Assembly: GCA_950097015.1 (NCBI GenBank)
Contig: CATNEN010000003.1
Location: forward strand, 3,761,501 to 3,825,500
Length of the DNA: 64,000 bases
Direction of reading: 5' to 3'
DNA from: Macrostomum hystrix
Lineage: Eukaryota; Platyhelminthes; Macrostomidae
The notes below the pieces were generated by a model, which saw only the letters and a list, made by a program, of their open reading frames with translations, ran no database searches and was not told the origin of the DNA. The position numbers and the translations under genes are program-made. Numbering within the stretch: the first letter of the stretch is position 1; every line of letters starts with the position of its first letter. Of the stretch, positions 44,670 to 57,600 are shown piece after piece.

Positions 44670-44918
44670 CATACATGCGCAACCTCCCAAATCTTTGCTG
44701 GCCATGCGACTTAGTTTTTGCTCTATTTACGACTTAGTTTGCTCTCATTTGCTCTCTTTTTCTCTCCCCTTTTTCCTTTTCTTCACGCTTTCCTTATTTG
44801 TCCCTTGGTCCCCCTTTGATTTTTTGCGCTTGGTCAATTGGTTTTTGCAACTTACCTTGCTTGGCCCTCATTTCACCTGGCCAGTTTGGCCGGGTCGGCT
44901 GGGTGTTGAGCATGTATG
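44670..44918. mobile_element. MITE with CATACATGCGCAA termini, second copy
   Basis: 249 bp, left end CATACATGCGCAACCTCCCA, right end GAGCATGTATG. A perfect 8-bp target duplication ATAAGCAT flanks it at 44662-44669 and 44919-44926. The 8-bp duplication and the CA start fit a hAT-type MITE. Confidence 0.9.
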
Positions 44919-45356
44919 ATAAGCATTACATTATTTACTTATATGTATACAAAAGTCTTAAATTTTCTAATCTTTTATTGTTTAAACCTTCTTCACTGCT
45001 TTGCTTAGACTTAGAGAATAGTAATTAACTTGGGCCTAGTAACTTGAAATATTAAACAATTTAAATGAAAAATGTATTAAAAATCTCAGAATTTTGTCAC
45101 ATATGACTACTGGCTATGACAGCTTAAGTCAAGCCAAAAATTGAATTTATAATGTGCTGCGAGATTTACTTAGTTTTAACCTAAAATAAAAAATAAAATG
45201 TCTGTATGTATGATAACTTTTAATAGCTATCAGGCTGTGAAATTTACTTGAGTCTTTAAAAATGGTTACTATTGTTTATAAAGCAAATAAGGTTTATCAA
45301 TTATCATGGTCTATTAGACTTACTTAACACAGTCTTTATTTCCATAAATTTTGCAG

Positions 45357-45379
45357 CACAAAACTGCTTCAATAAGGCT
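45357..45379 (+). promoter_or_regulatory. Splice acceptor just before the CNOT7 start codon
   Basis: TAAATTTTGCAG ends at 45356, only 23 bp before the ATG at 45380. This implies either a 5' UTR intron or a spliced-leader trans-splice site. Which one cannot be told from DNA alone. Confidence 0.5.
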
Positions 45380-46722
45380 ATGCCAAGTATGCCATCTGTA
45401 GCCATGATGGATGAACAAATCTTAGACGTCTGGAAGGGCAACCTGAATGTGGGCATGAAGCGACTGCGAACTTTAGCAAAGAAATATCACTACGTGGCTA
45501 TTGTGAGTGTTTCCCTGTAAACTGTTATATTGCGGCCCTATTTGAGTTTTAGTACATTTTTTATATACTATCACTACTGCCCACTCAGGACACAGAATTT
45601 CCTGGCGTTATCGCCCGACCATATGGCACCTTTGAGAACAACCAGGAATATCAGTACACCAACCTCAAGGCCAATGTTGACATGCTCAAGCCCATACAGA
45701 TTGGCTTCTCATTTTTTAACGACGCCGGCGAATCCGCCGATCCAATCTCTACGGTGCAGTTTAACTTTTTGTGGAATCAGGACAGCGAGGCGCATGCTCA
45801 GGATAGTATAGATCTGCTCAACCTGTCTGGCATTGATTTTGAAAAACTCAAAGTTGAAGGCATCGATTCCGCTGAGTTTGCTGAACTGTTTATTAGCTCT
45901 GGATTGGTTTTGAATGACCAGGTTTGTTAAATTGTCATTTTAAATACAAATAGTAATTTTTCAAATCCGATATGTATCGAAAATCGCATACTTAATACCT
46001 CGACACTGCAGATCACTTGGCTGTGCTTTCACTCTCCATTCGACTGGGCCTACGTTATGAAGCTGTGCACAGCTCAGCGCTGCATGCCGCCAAGTCTGCA
46101 GGAATTCACTGAGAGTCTGAGCCTATTCTTTCCAAACATTGTCGACATCAAGGTGCTGATGAAGCGGTGCAAGAATTTAAAAGGCGGTCTCCAGGAGGTG
46201 GCTGATCAGTTGGACGTTCAACGCATCGGATCGCAGCACCAGGCCGGATCTGACGCCAAAATCACAGGCGACGCCTATTTCAAGATCATTGATGTAAGTG
46301 GCTCTCAGATATAGTCCATGGACCTCTTGGGAGTGGAAAGATGCAAGACTATGTTTCTTAGAAAACATTTTAGCTGCAGATTCGAACCCACGATCTTTTT
46401 GATATTAAGTCGTTCGCTTTACCATGGACGGAAAACTAATTAAAAGAGAGTGGCTTTTTTAAACTCGCCTTTCATCCAGATGTACTTCGAAGGAAAAGTG
46501 GACACTAGCTTAGTTGGCCTAGTCTGGGGCCTCCACGAGAGCGGCAGTTCCACTGGCAATGGCATCAACTCCTGGGTGCCGACTACTGTCGCTTCGTCTA
46601 TCGGCGGCTACGACGGCTCATCTGGCGCCGGCGCCCTCAACGGCTCTGGCGGGGGCAGTGCGGCATCCAGCCAACCAAGTTCTCACCGCGCTAGCCCTGT
46701 ACCAGTTCAGGAGAGCAGCTGA
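45380..46722 (+). CDS. CNOT7: CCR4-NOT deadenylase subunit CNOT7/8 (CAF1/POP2)
   Basis: Exons 45380-45502, 45589-45921, 46012-46293 and 46480-46722, all phase 0, giving 326 residues. It is the DEDD-family 3'-5' exonuclease that shortens mRNA poly(A) tails within the CCR4-NOT complex. Catalytic residues are all present: D42 and E44 (DTEFPG), D163 (HSPFDW), and H228 and D233 (HQAGSD). Conserved blocks include [35 protein letters not shown] and [20 protein letters not shown]. Human CNOT7 is 285 residues; the excess is a low-complexity Gly/Ser tail in exon 4. A poly(A) signal AATAAA is at 46773-46778. Introns are 86, 90 and 186 bp, free of minisatellites, unlike most genes around it. Orthology to CNOT7 rather than CNOT8 is not resolvable, since the duplication is vertebrate. 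Confidence 0.96.
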
Positions 46723-46779
46723 GTGAACAACCTGAATGAGATTTAATTCATAAAATTATTAAATAGCGAATCAATAAAA

Positions 46780-47680
46780 GGAAATCTGTGTTTTTATTTT
46801 TTCCAACTTTTGGTCCCACAGTGTTTTAGTTTTTAAAAAGTAATATAGGATAATATAACGTAACTGGCAGTTACGTTTGTTTTCTTATTAAGTTACTTTC
46901 AGCTTTAAACGTTAGTTTTTTTCAAATAATTGAAATGGCACTTACACAGCTGCTCTACTTCTCGTATCTTTAAAAGTAACGAAATTCATAAAGTTTTTTA
47001 ATTTAACGAACGTTTCTTGCAAGCGAAAGTAACGATTCTAAATTTGTACGCCCCTAGTTACACATTTTCCATTGCCATATTCAGTAATTTATTAAGTGTT
47101 CCGCTTATGTTTGCTGTTGTGTCGATATTATTTCTTTAGGGTTAGCTCTACAACTCTAATAATAATCATAAACCTCATGTTTGTTAATCTACTTAATTAC
47201 TGCTAATTGCAATTAGTTCTGTTATTTAAATTAATTTTTTTAATTTTACAGCTTTTCCATAGCGCCTAATCTGTACTACTTGAAAAAAAACTAATAATTT
47301 TCTGAGTGGTTTTTCTGTTCTCCTTGTTTTCATCTTTGTCATGTACCTCATTTCTAATCTAATATATCCTTATTTTGCTTTCATCTGTTTTTTCTCCATC
47401 TAAAATTAATATTATTAATACTCTTCGCTAAAATATTTACATAAATCGTTTGTTAGACTGTTCGGTTACCTTGACGACAAAAGTCATTCTTTTGTGTTAA
47501 AATGTCAGCATTGAACTGATGATGGATTGGGGAGGGTGAGTTGGAGGTTTGCTTAAGCATGCAATCAGCGGACTCACTGTTGTCATTTTCGGTCGTTTAG
47601 CATGTGTTCTGCTGCGTAATCATTTTTGGTAGGTTGTTTAGGTCAATAACGATTTCCGTTCAAGACCCGTTTGTAATTTG
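46780..47680. other. Spacer after CNOT7, no feature
   Basis: AT-rich; nothing recognised. Confidence 0.5.
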
Positions 47681-47684
47681 GTGG

Positions 47685-47885
47685 CGTCATTGACCTCTTA
47701 GGTAATTTGGTGGGGTCATTGACCTCTTAGGTAATTTGGTGGGGTCATTGACCTCTTAGGTAATTTGGTGGGGTCATTGACCTCTTAATAATTTGTGGGG
47801 TCATTGACCCCTTGGGTAAGTTGTTGGTGTCATTGACCTTTTAGGTAATTTGGTGGGGTCATTGGCCCCTTAGGTAATTTGGTGG
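47685..47885. repeat. 29-bp minisatellite
   Basis: About 7 units with GGTAATTTGGTGGGGTCATT and GACCTCTTA. The last units are degenerate. Confidence 0.9.
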
Positions 47886-47889
47886 TTAA

Positions 47890-49985
47890 AGGACATATTT
47901 TCTTTACTGAGGTCGCTAGTCATTCAATTTTTCAATGGGATCAATAGCCATATGGGATAGTGCTCCTAGAAATTGCGTGAAAATGCTTGATGACCGCATT
48001 TTTCTTTTATAAGGAAAGTTTTTAATGTTTGATACACACGCTGTCTGATGCAGCCAGTGTATTGTCCGGTGTTGTACGTAATGCACTCAATTCTGCCACT
48101 GCATGCGTGTCCTAAAATTTGTTGGCAGCGCAAGTTTCTTATTTTGTTGATTTTTTTAATTCTTAAGGAGTTTAGAAAAATAAGAAAATTAACAACAAAA
48201 AGTTATATTTGTTTGTTGCAGCAATATGTTGGTTAAGACTGTGATAGATTGACAATTCCTTCATTAATTTTCTTTATGATTGTAATTACACTCTTAGTAC
48301 AAAAAACTTCTGCTGCTGCTGCTGCTGCTACTACATCTGACTCCACCCTTCCCAGTATCGTTGAAGATTTTCAGTGAAGCCAAACAATTAATTTACCTGA
48401 CTAATTCTGGGCATGTGTCCAATATGTATGATGCGAGATAAAGCGAAGATTTTTTTGTTATAATTTCTGGCGTAAATTTAAATTCTGTCTCACTAATTAA
48501 GGCTTTAATTCTAAATTAACATTCATATTCTGCTCCTTAAGGTAATAATAGATTTACTATAATTAAAAGCAACTGTTAAGTTTATTGAATAAAGTTCATT
48601 ACTCTGTTCAGTGATTGTAAAAATCATTCACTCACTTATCAGCTATTGAAATTTATAGATACTTATAAATAATATGGCGATTTTGTTTGTTTATTGTAGT
48701 CCAGCTTTTGTAATCCTGTAGTGTTCGTAGTCTGCTCCCTATTTATATATGCGTGTCTCATTGTTGTGCATCAATTTTGCCAAGCTTTCGAGCTATTTGT
48801 TGTACATAAAGCAAAGTTCGTAGGCATTCATTCTTTAATTATTCTATTGTATCCCCTGCCCCTGTCTGTCTCTGTCTTATAATAAATAAACTTGAATTTG
48901 AAAAAACCATTAAAACGATTTAAACAGTTCTTGAATTCGTATGCTTCTATAGCTTCTTTCTTTTGAATATACTCGGCTCTAATTAGTCTGCGTTTGTTTG
49001 ACTGACTCTTATTGGTCAGGCGGGGACGAAATTCCGCGTACATGTATTTGCTTGACGCTTATTGGTCAGGCGGTTAGACTAGCGGGGACGAAATTATGCG
49101 TACAATTTTTCACTCGACTCTCATTCGTCGGGGGTTTAGACTTTAGCGGGGGAACAAACTTTACTACACATTTCGCATTTTCAATGTTGTAAAACTGTTT
49201 AGAAAAGTTCAGAAAAGAAAAACGTATGAACGAGCGTATAAAAAAAAAATGAATATAGAAATTTTAAGCGGTTAAAAAACCTTAGCAAGCAACCAGGTGG
49301 TTATAGCCACTGTGCTGTCAACAGGAATATATTTAAATATCATTTGTTATGTTAAAAATTCATTTTTTCTTCTGTAAATACTGCGAACCCTAGTAGCGTG
49401 TTGTTCATTATACAGTGTAAAAATGTCCATTTTAATGGATAAGAAGAGGATAGCTATTGGGTGGGTTACTTTAAAACAGTTGAGCTGTTAATAACAAATA
49501 CTAAAAATAGAATTTTTTGTTTCTTGGAAATCCTGTTAAAAACAACACTACTTAAAATAATATATAACATTTTTTATCACAGCTGAATTCAACAGCAGTG
49601 CGTTGTGCGCCTTGCTAGGAATATATTGTTAAAATTGTTATTTATAGTGTGTTGCAAACAATGTTCGCACACGACCGACTCAAATGGTAAACATTATTGT
49701 AGGTTCTCAGTCTGCATACACGGATAACATAATTTGAATTTGAGTTGTTTTTTCTATTTTTGTCTTATTTAATTTGGTTGCCATTGGTCTCAGTGTGTCT
49801 CGTGAAGTCCACTAATTCAAGGATCGTGTCGACTGCGCCAATAGGACACTGCGTTATCGAAAAATTCCTTTGTTAGCCAATAGCAGCTCAGCTGCTTAAC
49901 ATTTCTGGAGCTGAAAATGATTGACGAAGAAACGGGGTGAGGCGGATTGTCGAAGATGTGTGGAGACAACCAATCAGAATCGAGC
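47890..49985. other. Spacer, no gene seen
   Basis: Only a short CTG run at about 48311-48328 and a small repeat of CTTATTGGTCAGGCGG at about 49007-49075. The C-terminal exon of the - strand VWA3B-like gene could lie here, but none was identified. Confidence 0.4.
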
Positions 49986-49999
49986 TGAGAGATAAGGGG

Positions 50000-50318
50000 T
50001 AAAAAATAATAATAGCAGGCTCTTGGGCCATGGCACATCATTTGGTAACACTGGACCCGCAGCCAGCGAGGAGGCAATTCTGCCCATTCCGCTGACTCCT
50101 GAGCACACACGCACACAGATACCGTACGCAGGCACACGCTCACACAGGTGTGTACAGTTGTCATCTTGGAGGTTGGCCAAGGGCGTAAATTGCGCGACAA
50201 GCTTCAAAGCCTTCCCTCCGCGGCTGCGCCCCAAATGAATGTGGCCTCGCCGCGGAATCAAGCTCAGGGACATTGTTGCGAGAGGCAAACGTGATAATCG
50301 CTCTGCCACCGACCCCAT
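50000..50318 (-). mobile_element. SINE family A, reverse orientation, with target duplication
   Basis: Tail AAAATAATAATAGCAGG at the left; tRNA-like head with CTCTGCCACCGACCCC at the right. A perfect 11-bp duplication GAGATAAGGGG lies at 49989-49999 and 50319-50329. Confidence 0.9.
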
Positions 50319-50480
50319 GAGATAAGGGGGTAAGGGTCGCAACGGTAACGCGTCCGACTGTCGCTGCGAGGTCCGTATCACGTGACAGCTCTCAGCCAAT
50401 CAAGACATTCACGGTGTGTGAAACATTCTTTATAGCCAATAGAAGGTTGTCCTCAAGGCTCGTACTAATAATTCATCAGC

Positions 50481-50853
50481 TCACCTGGAGCCGTCGACAA
50501 ATTTCACATTGACGGTGGAGTCTGCGTTGACAGACATCACCCAGCCGGGCAGGAAGATGATATTCCTTGCGATCTGGGCCAGCACTCGGTCGCCTTCGTG
50601 CAGGGCGCAGCGGCGCGACAGGCCGCCGAAGATGAACTCGAGCGCCTGCACCGCCTGATGACCATCGGAGAATTCGACGACATACTGGCGACCGCTGCCG
50701 ACTCGGTTCTTCACAGTGGCTGTCGGGTGCGGGTTTAGGAGCTACTTGATATTCGACAGGACTAGCTAGCGGCTTCAGTTATGTCAGTTTGTAAGCCCAG
50801 TTTTTCAAACTTATACACCACCCTCCACTCTACCGTCTCCTTTTTTCCAAGCT

Positions 50854-50889
<36 letters not shown>

Positions 50890-53800
50890 ATTGATTTTTC
50901 TCGTCATTTAAAACTTTACATATACACAGCCTATCGCGTCAAATAAAAACCGTTTTTTCTGCCAAGACGAAGAAATTTAAATTGAAAATATCGGCAAATT
51001 TAAATTTAACGTCTGCATTTGTTTTTTACTCCCTCTTTCCCTACGATCTCTCCCTCTCTCTCTACGATCTCTCCCTCTCTCTCTACGATCTCTCCCTCTC
51101 TCTCTCTCTACGATCTCTCCCTCCCTCTCTCTACGATCTCTCCCTCCCTCTCTCTACGATCTCTCCCTCTCTCTCTACGATCCCTCCCTCCCTCTCTCTC
51201 TACGATCTCTCCCTCCCTCTCTCTACGATCTCTCCCTCTCTCTCTACGATCTCTCCCTCCCTCTCTCTACGATCTCTCCCTCTCTCTCTACGATCCCTCC
51301 CTCCCTCTCTCTCTACGATCCCTCCCTCCCTCTCTCTACGATCTCTCCCTCCCTCTCTCTACGATCTCTCCCTCTCTCTCCCTCTCTCTCTACGATCTCT
51401 CCCTCTCTCTCTACGATCTTTCCCTCTCTCTCTACGATCTCTCCCTCTCTCTTCCTCTCTCTCTACGATCTCTCCCTCTCTCTTCCTCTCTCTCTACGAT
51501 CTCTCCCTCTCTCTCTCTACGATCTTTCCCTCTCTCTCTACGATCTCTCCCTCTCTCTTCCTCTCTCTCTACGATCTCTCCTTCTCTCTCCCTCTCTCTC
51601 TACGATCTCTCCCTCTCTCTCCCTCTCTCTCTACGATCTCTCCCTCTCTCTCCCTCTCTCTCTACGATCTCTCCCTCTCTCTCCCTCTCTCTCTACGATC
51701 TCTCCCTCTCTCTCTCTACGATCTCTCCCTCTCTCTTCCTCTCTCTCTACGATCTCTCCCTCTCTCTCTACGATCTCTCCCTCTCTCTCCCTCTCTCTCT
51801 ACGATCTCTCCCTCTTTCACTTTCTTTCTATCACTTTATTCTAACTGGCTCCCTTTTTTCGATATCCCTGATCACTTTCCTTTTCACTATATTTCTCTGA
51901 TAACGCTGACTAACAAGTCCGCCTACCAGGCAAATAGCAGCCAGTCCTGTTGACCCTGGCAATCACCGCCTTGTCCACCCAGAGCTTCTCCCGGTGAATG
52001 ATGTACTCGACAGCGTATTCAAAAGCTCCGCCGTCGATTGCGTAACACTCCTGACGGGGCAGGCGGACCTCGCTGCCGTCGTAGAAGCGAACAGTCACCC
52101 ACATTGTCCCGGAATCCTGCCCGATAATAACTCCAGGAGCATAGCTGTTTGAGTAGGCGGGGTGCAGTGCGACCACTGTGCTGCCGTGCTGGAATGCATG
52201 AGTGAGGATATGAGCTGGTGCTATGCTCGGTTCGGTCTAACATCTTGTCCAACACGTTGATTCATAAGTCTAACATGTATTTTAACATGTCTAACATGTG
52301 GCTTAGCCTTGTCTAACATGTGGCTTAGCCTTGTCTAACAGGTGGCTTAGCCTTGTCTAACAGGTGGCTTAGCCTTGTCTAACATGTGGCTTAGCCTTGT
52401 CTAACATGTGGCTTAGCCTTGTCTAACAGGTGGCTTAGCCTTGTCTAACATGTGGCTTAGCCTTGTCTAACATGTGGCTTAGCCTTGTCTAACATGTGGC
52501 TTAGCCTTGTCTAACATGTGGCTTAGCCTTGTCTAACATGTGGCTTAGCCTTGTCTAACATGTAGCTTTGCCTTGTCTAACATGTGGCTTGTCTAACATG
52601 TGGCTTGTCTAACATGTAGTTTAACCTTGTCTAACATTTACTTTAACCTGTCTAACAAGTAGCTGAACCTGTCTAACATGTACATTTTAATTGAATGTAC
52701 TTAGTATCAGTACTCAGACGCATACAATGCTATTTAGTTTATTAGGAAGTGAGAAATGGCATCTGTGATGACAATAGCATCTCATCAGAATGAGTGAGAA
52801 AAAGTTATTATAGTTCATAGTCATTTTCATATTTCACGATGTGCTTTTTATGGTGTAAAATGACTTGTGCTTTAATAGATTTTTACTTTTTTGAGTTGGT
52901 CATAATTTACTGTTTAGAAGAAGTTTTTAGACTGAATAAGCAGAAGAAAACAAGGAAAAAAAAGATTTTTTTGTCTAAGAAGAAATATGTAATAATTTAC
53001 ATTCAGAGACGATAAACTTACGTTTGGAAACAGCTGAAAATGTAAAAATATGAATATAATTGCCATTTATTTATTTTAATCGCTGCTATCCGCAATCTAT
53101 TGAATTGTGCCAGTCAAAAGTACATAACAAGCAATGTTTCTAAGAAACTCAAGAGTTAGATTGGCAGAAATGGCTTGTAGGCTTTCTGTGCAATTCACAC
53201 CCTACGGGGGCCAATCTACAATGCACAGTGAGAGTGTACACTGCCTGACGATGAGAAAGTAAGATCTGATGTACACACCTGTGTTGAGCGTGTGCCTGCG
53301 TACAGTATCTGTGTGCGTGCGTGTACAGACGCAGGAGGAGTGACTGGGCACACTTGTCTGAATAAGTAAGGTAAATAAAGTAAATACTGGTTGCTATGGT
53401 AAATACTGGTTGCTATGGTGAATAATGGTTGCTATGATAAATACTAGATGCTATGGTAAATACTGGTGCTATGGTAAAAACTAGTTGCTACGGTAAATAC
53501 TGGTTGCTATGGTAAATACTGGTTGCTATGGTAAATACTGGTTGCTTTGGCAACCAGTATCGTATCTGTGTGCCCAGGAGTCAGCGGAATGGGCAGAATT
53601 ACCACCTCGCTGGCTGCGGGTCTAGTGTCACCAAATGATGTGCCATTGCCTGCAGCCCTCCGGCAAATAATATTTATATTTTTATTATCCCTGACACAAA
53701 ATTCTGTGATCAAATAAATAATGGACTGACCTCCAGAGTCGTGCCGGCATCGTCTCCCTCCCTGATGATCTGGCTCCTATCAGCAGTGGCGCTCTGCCTC

Positions 53801-53996
53801 GATCCGTCTTCAACAACGTAGCGACGATTGGCGCCGTTGACCGCGACTCCGTCGTTGTCATCGTCTTGATCTGGGGCAGGTCCGACAATCACGCAGCGAT
53901 AGTACCAGCCGTCGTCCGACCAGCGGGCCAGGACTTCCTCGCCAGATTTCAGCTCGCTCCTGTCCGGCTGTCTCTTCTTCTGCTGAGGCGGTGGCG

Positions 53997-54028
<32 letters not shown>

Positions 54029-54600
54029 AGTTGGCGCTGCCGCTGCCGCTGCCGACCAGAGTCCGGCGGACCTTGTCTGCCCTGCTGACTCACCGAGTCA
54101 TCCGGCTGGATGGCTGCCGATACGTTTTAGAGAGCGGGCGATCAGCCGTTAAGCCAGAAACGTCCTAGTGTCTTATTTTCATACTGTCGTCAAGCCTTTC
54201 TCCTTAAGTCGATCCTCACGTCACTCCTCCAGTCACTCCTCCAGTCACTCCTCTAGTCACTCCTCCAGTCACTCCTCCAGTCACTCCTCCAGTCACTCCC
54301 GTCTGCTCCGGTCACTCGTCAAGTTACTTTTGTCCGCCTCAGTCACTCACCATCTTGCTCACTCTGTCTGCTAGCCAGTCTAGCCAGCTCAGACGAAGTC
54401 TCCTCGTCAGCAGGCCTTAACTCCAGCCGCTGTGGCGGTCGGGAGCTACCAATCTCGCCGCCGGCCTCCGCCTCCCGGATCTCTTCGAACTGGTTGCCAT
54501 CGTCAGCCGCTTCGTCGTCCGGCGATCGATCGCGGCGATCGCCTCGATGACGGCTGCTGCTGTGTCGACGCCTGTGATGCTTTGATCTGCTTTTATCGTT
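50481..54600 (-). CDS. VWA3B-like gene, exons 8-11 (repeated Tudor-like domains)
   Basis: Exon 54600-54351 is Arg/His/Ser- and Glu-rich, without a fold. Exon 54113-53731 has poly-Gln (CAG run at about 54000-54030 on +) and a Tudor-like unit SGEEVLARWSDDGWYYRCVI. Exon 52188-51927 has GSTVVALHPAYSNSYAPGVI with VTVRFYDGSEVRLPRQECY. Exon 50719-50485 has QYVVEFSDGHQAVQALEFIF and EGDRVLAQIARNIIFLPGW, ending VKFVDGSR. The V-A-R/Q ... Y-V-x-F-D-G pattern repeats four to five times, so the C-terminus is an array of small beta-barrel units. Confidence 0.75.
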
Positions 54601-57600
54601 CTGCAATTTATTTGCGAAACAAGTCGTTACTAAGCTGCAGTTACTGGTACAGGTACCAGTTGCAAAGGCGATACAGGTTGCCGTGATTACTTTGGTAAAT
54701 ACTGGTTGTTATGGTAAATACTGGTTGCTATGGTAAATACTGGTTGCTAGGGTAAATACTGGTTGCTATGGTAAATACTGGTTGCTATGGTAAATACTGG
54801 TTGCTATGGTAAATACTGGTTGCTATGGTAAATACTGGTTGCTATGGTAAATACTGGTTGCTATGGTAAATACTGGTTGCTATGGTAAATACTGGTTGCT
54901 AAGGTAAATACTGGTTGCTATGGTAAATACTGGTTGCTATGGTAAATACTGGTTGCTACGGTAAATACTGGTTGCTACGGTAAATACTGGTTGCTTTGGT
55001 AGATGTTGGTTGGTTTGGTTATAACTTGTTGCTGCGGAAAACACCTATTGCTTCGCGCGTTACAAGTTCGTTAATTTAGAAAAATATCGTTGCTAAGTAG
55101 AAAATACAGGTCGCTATAGACGCACCTGCAGCTGCTGGATCTGTTTCTCCAGGCTATGGATTCTCTCCTGAGCTCCGCGCGACTCGGAGTCCTGAGCCGA
55201 CTGCAGCTTGTCCAGCTGTCGCCGCAGCCGTCTGATTTCGTCTCTAAGCGCATCAACTTCTTCCGATTTCTCTCGATCGCGCTGGGTGGTCGGCGGCTCT
55301 TCATCGCCGGATTTGTCGCCACCGCGGCCGTCTCTCTCGCCGCTGCCGCTGCCGCTGCGGCATTTACTTAAGAGAGCTCGAGTCAGGAAGGTGTAGCGCG
55401 TCTCGCCGATTTTAATTAGACTCGATCGCATGCACTGGCACTGTTTTAAAACGATGAGGTACGTTACTTACAACTCAAACTTGATTGGCTGCTATTTTTA
55501 TAATGTCTTCTGGGGAATCCCGTACCTTATTAATATAATTTAATACAAATTTGAAAGTGAACTCTTACTGCCCAGAATAGTTGTCAGTAGCCAGTAGTGA
55601 ATAGTTTAAAAAGGCGATTTATATATCTCAAAAATGTTGGGGGTTGTAGCCCACTGGTTCGCTCGAGCGTCGGTCTAGCGACTTGAAGGTCAGGGGTTCG
55701 ATTCCCGACTCCACTATAATAATTTGTGTTCTCTAGCAAGTTAACTCTGCATTGCTTTAGTTCACCCAGCTGTTAAATGGGTACCAGCCAGCATTAGCTG
55801 GGGTAATTTAGGGTTGGTGTGGCGTCTCCCCAGTCCATGGACTGAACCGCGGTACGCAGCCAATTTTGATACGCCGCGAAATAGCTGCGGCTGTGCTGTC
55901 GCATCTGGTCCAATTGAAGGCCACTGACCTTCTTTCCATTGTAGAGTCGGACACAGTAGAGTTTGTGACCGCGGCTCTCATCCTGCGCTGGCACCAGAAC
56001 TCGGGCCGGCGCGAAGCAGATCACGCGATTCTTCAGATTGCGCACCTGAGCCAGCACGGTGTCGTTGGTCTGAAATTATTTAGGAAGTTAAATTGATACA
56101 TAGTTTCTAATACCGTAATCCGATATGTATCGAAATGACCTCTTTCTCAAAGGATAAGTCCATGTCAAGCAATCGACAATTGAGCAACTTTTTAAATTTT
56201 TGCAAAAAAACCGATATGTATCGAAATATTTAGACAGTTATTGTACATTTTTTTCTTAACCTTTCCGATGTGTATCGAGACGAACACTTTCACAAATGAT
56301 AAATTCGTGTCAAACAACCCACAAAAATCAACCTTTTAATTTGGAGTAGAGAATCCGATATGTATTGAAAAATGGAACTAACATTTTTTTACAAAACCAA
56401 AAAACATTGCAGATTATTACAAATCCACTGTTAGCCTATATGCATTTAAACAGCTCTTCAACATTGCACCTAAAATTCATGCCTTTTGTAAAAGAAATTC
56501 ACCGATATGTATCGAAAAATTCTTATCTAGGGGTTCGAACCCATGTTCTTACCCGGAGAATGGGATAACTCAGCGCTCCGCAGATGGGGATGCAGAATCT
56601 GGTGGGCACAAGGCTGGCCTCCTTGGGCAGCTCGTCGTACCGAATCCTAGCGGTCCGCATGTCCGGACAGCATTCGACCAGGCCGGCATAGTACAGCCCG
56701 TCCTCTTCGTTGCGCGCAATGACCCGCTGGCCGCGCAGTGAGTCCAGGGCGCGCCGCTCGGCTTCGCGCTGCTGAGCAGAGGTCGCCTGGTCGCGCTTCG
56801 CCGCCGCGGGATCGGCTGATTTCGCCGGCTTTGATTTCGGCTTCGATTTCGTTTTCGGCTTCGAAGTCGACTTTGAACTTTTCTTCTGCTGCTGCTGCTG
56901 TTGCTGCCTGGGCGGCATCCTTTGATCAGTCTGGCAAGTGCAATTGGACTTTTGCGACAATTTGTCTTCTTGCTCCGCTGGTGTTGTTCGATCTTCAACT
57001 GGAAGTTTCTCTTGGCCGGCTTCTGTAGAGGAGGTCTTCTCCGCTGCTGCTTCAACTGTCAGTGCTTCTGCTTCGGTCTTCTGGTTTGATTCAGTTGCTA
57101 TGGAAACTGTGGAATCCTTGGGGCTCAATGCGATAGTTGATGCTGGCCTCGACTCTAATTGTTTGGAAGCCTGTTGAGAAGTTTCTTTGCTGAGTTCGCG
57201 TTCGGCCACGAGCTCGCCAAAGCCCTGAAAAAATATTTTTTGATTTAGAACTTTTAATACAATATTTTATTGCGCCTACTATCCGAGTAGTGTAGTTCGG
57301 GTAACGAGGTAAATTTCTACTTTGGCTCTGAATCTAATAAATCATTAACAACATAAAAAAGTTAATTTTACTCTTTTGCAGAATTGCCGTGACCAAGACC
57401 TGAAGGGAATGAATGAAGGCCTAAAGTATAGGAGGTAGCGGATGAAGGCCTGAAGGGTAGAAGGGAGCGGATGAAGGCCTGAAGGGTAGGAGGGAGCGGA
57501 TGAAGGCCTGAAGGGTAGAAGGGAGCGGATGAAGGCCTGAAGGGTAGGAGGGAGCGGATGGAGGCCTGAAGTATAGGAGGTAGCGGATGAAGGCCTGAAG

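Noticed and set aside
48828-49043. 71-codon - strand frame as the last exon of the VWA3B-like gene
   Set aside because: No matching acceptor in phase 2 was found and it shows no Tudor-like or conserved motif.
49817-50200. 127-codon - strand frame
   Set aside because: Most of it is SINE family A sequence.
55650-55700. tRNA gene (perfect box B)
   Set aside because: The box A/B pair is the head of a SINE with a shared body; no complete cloverleaf with paired acceptor stem was found.
55794-55928. SINE-derived C-terminus of the VWA3B-like protein as the main product
   Set aside because: A GTCAGT donor at 55928 and an in-phase next exon that continues the family pattern make the SINE part intronic; kept only as a possible alternative end.
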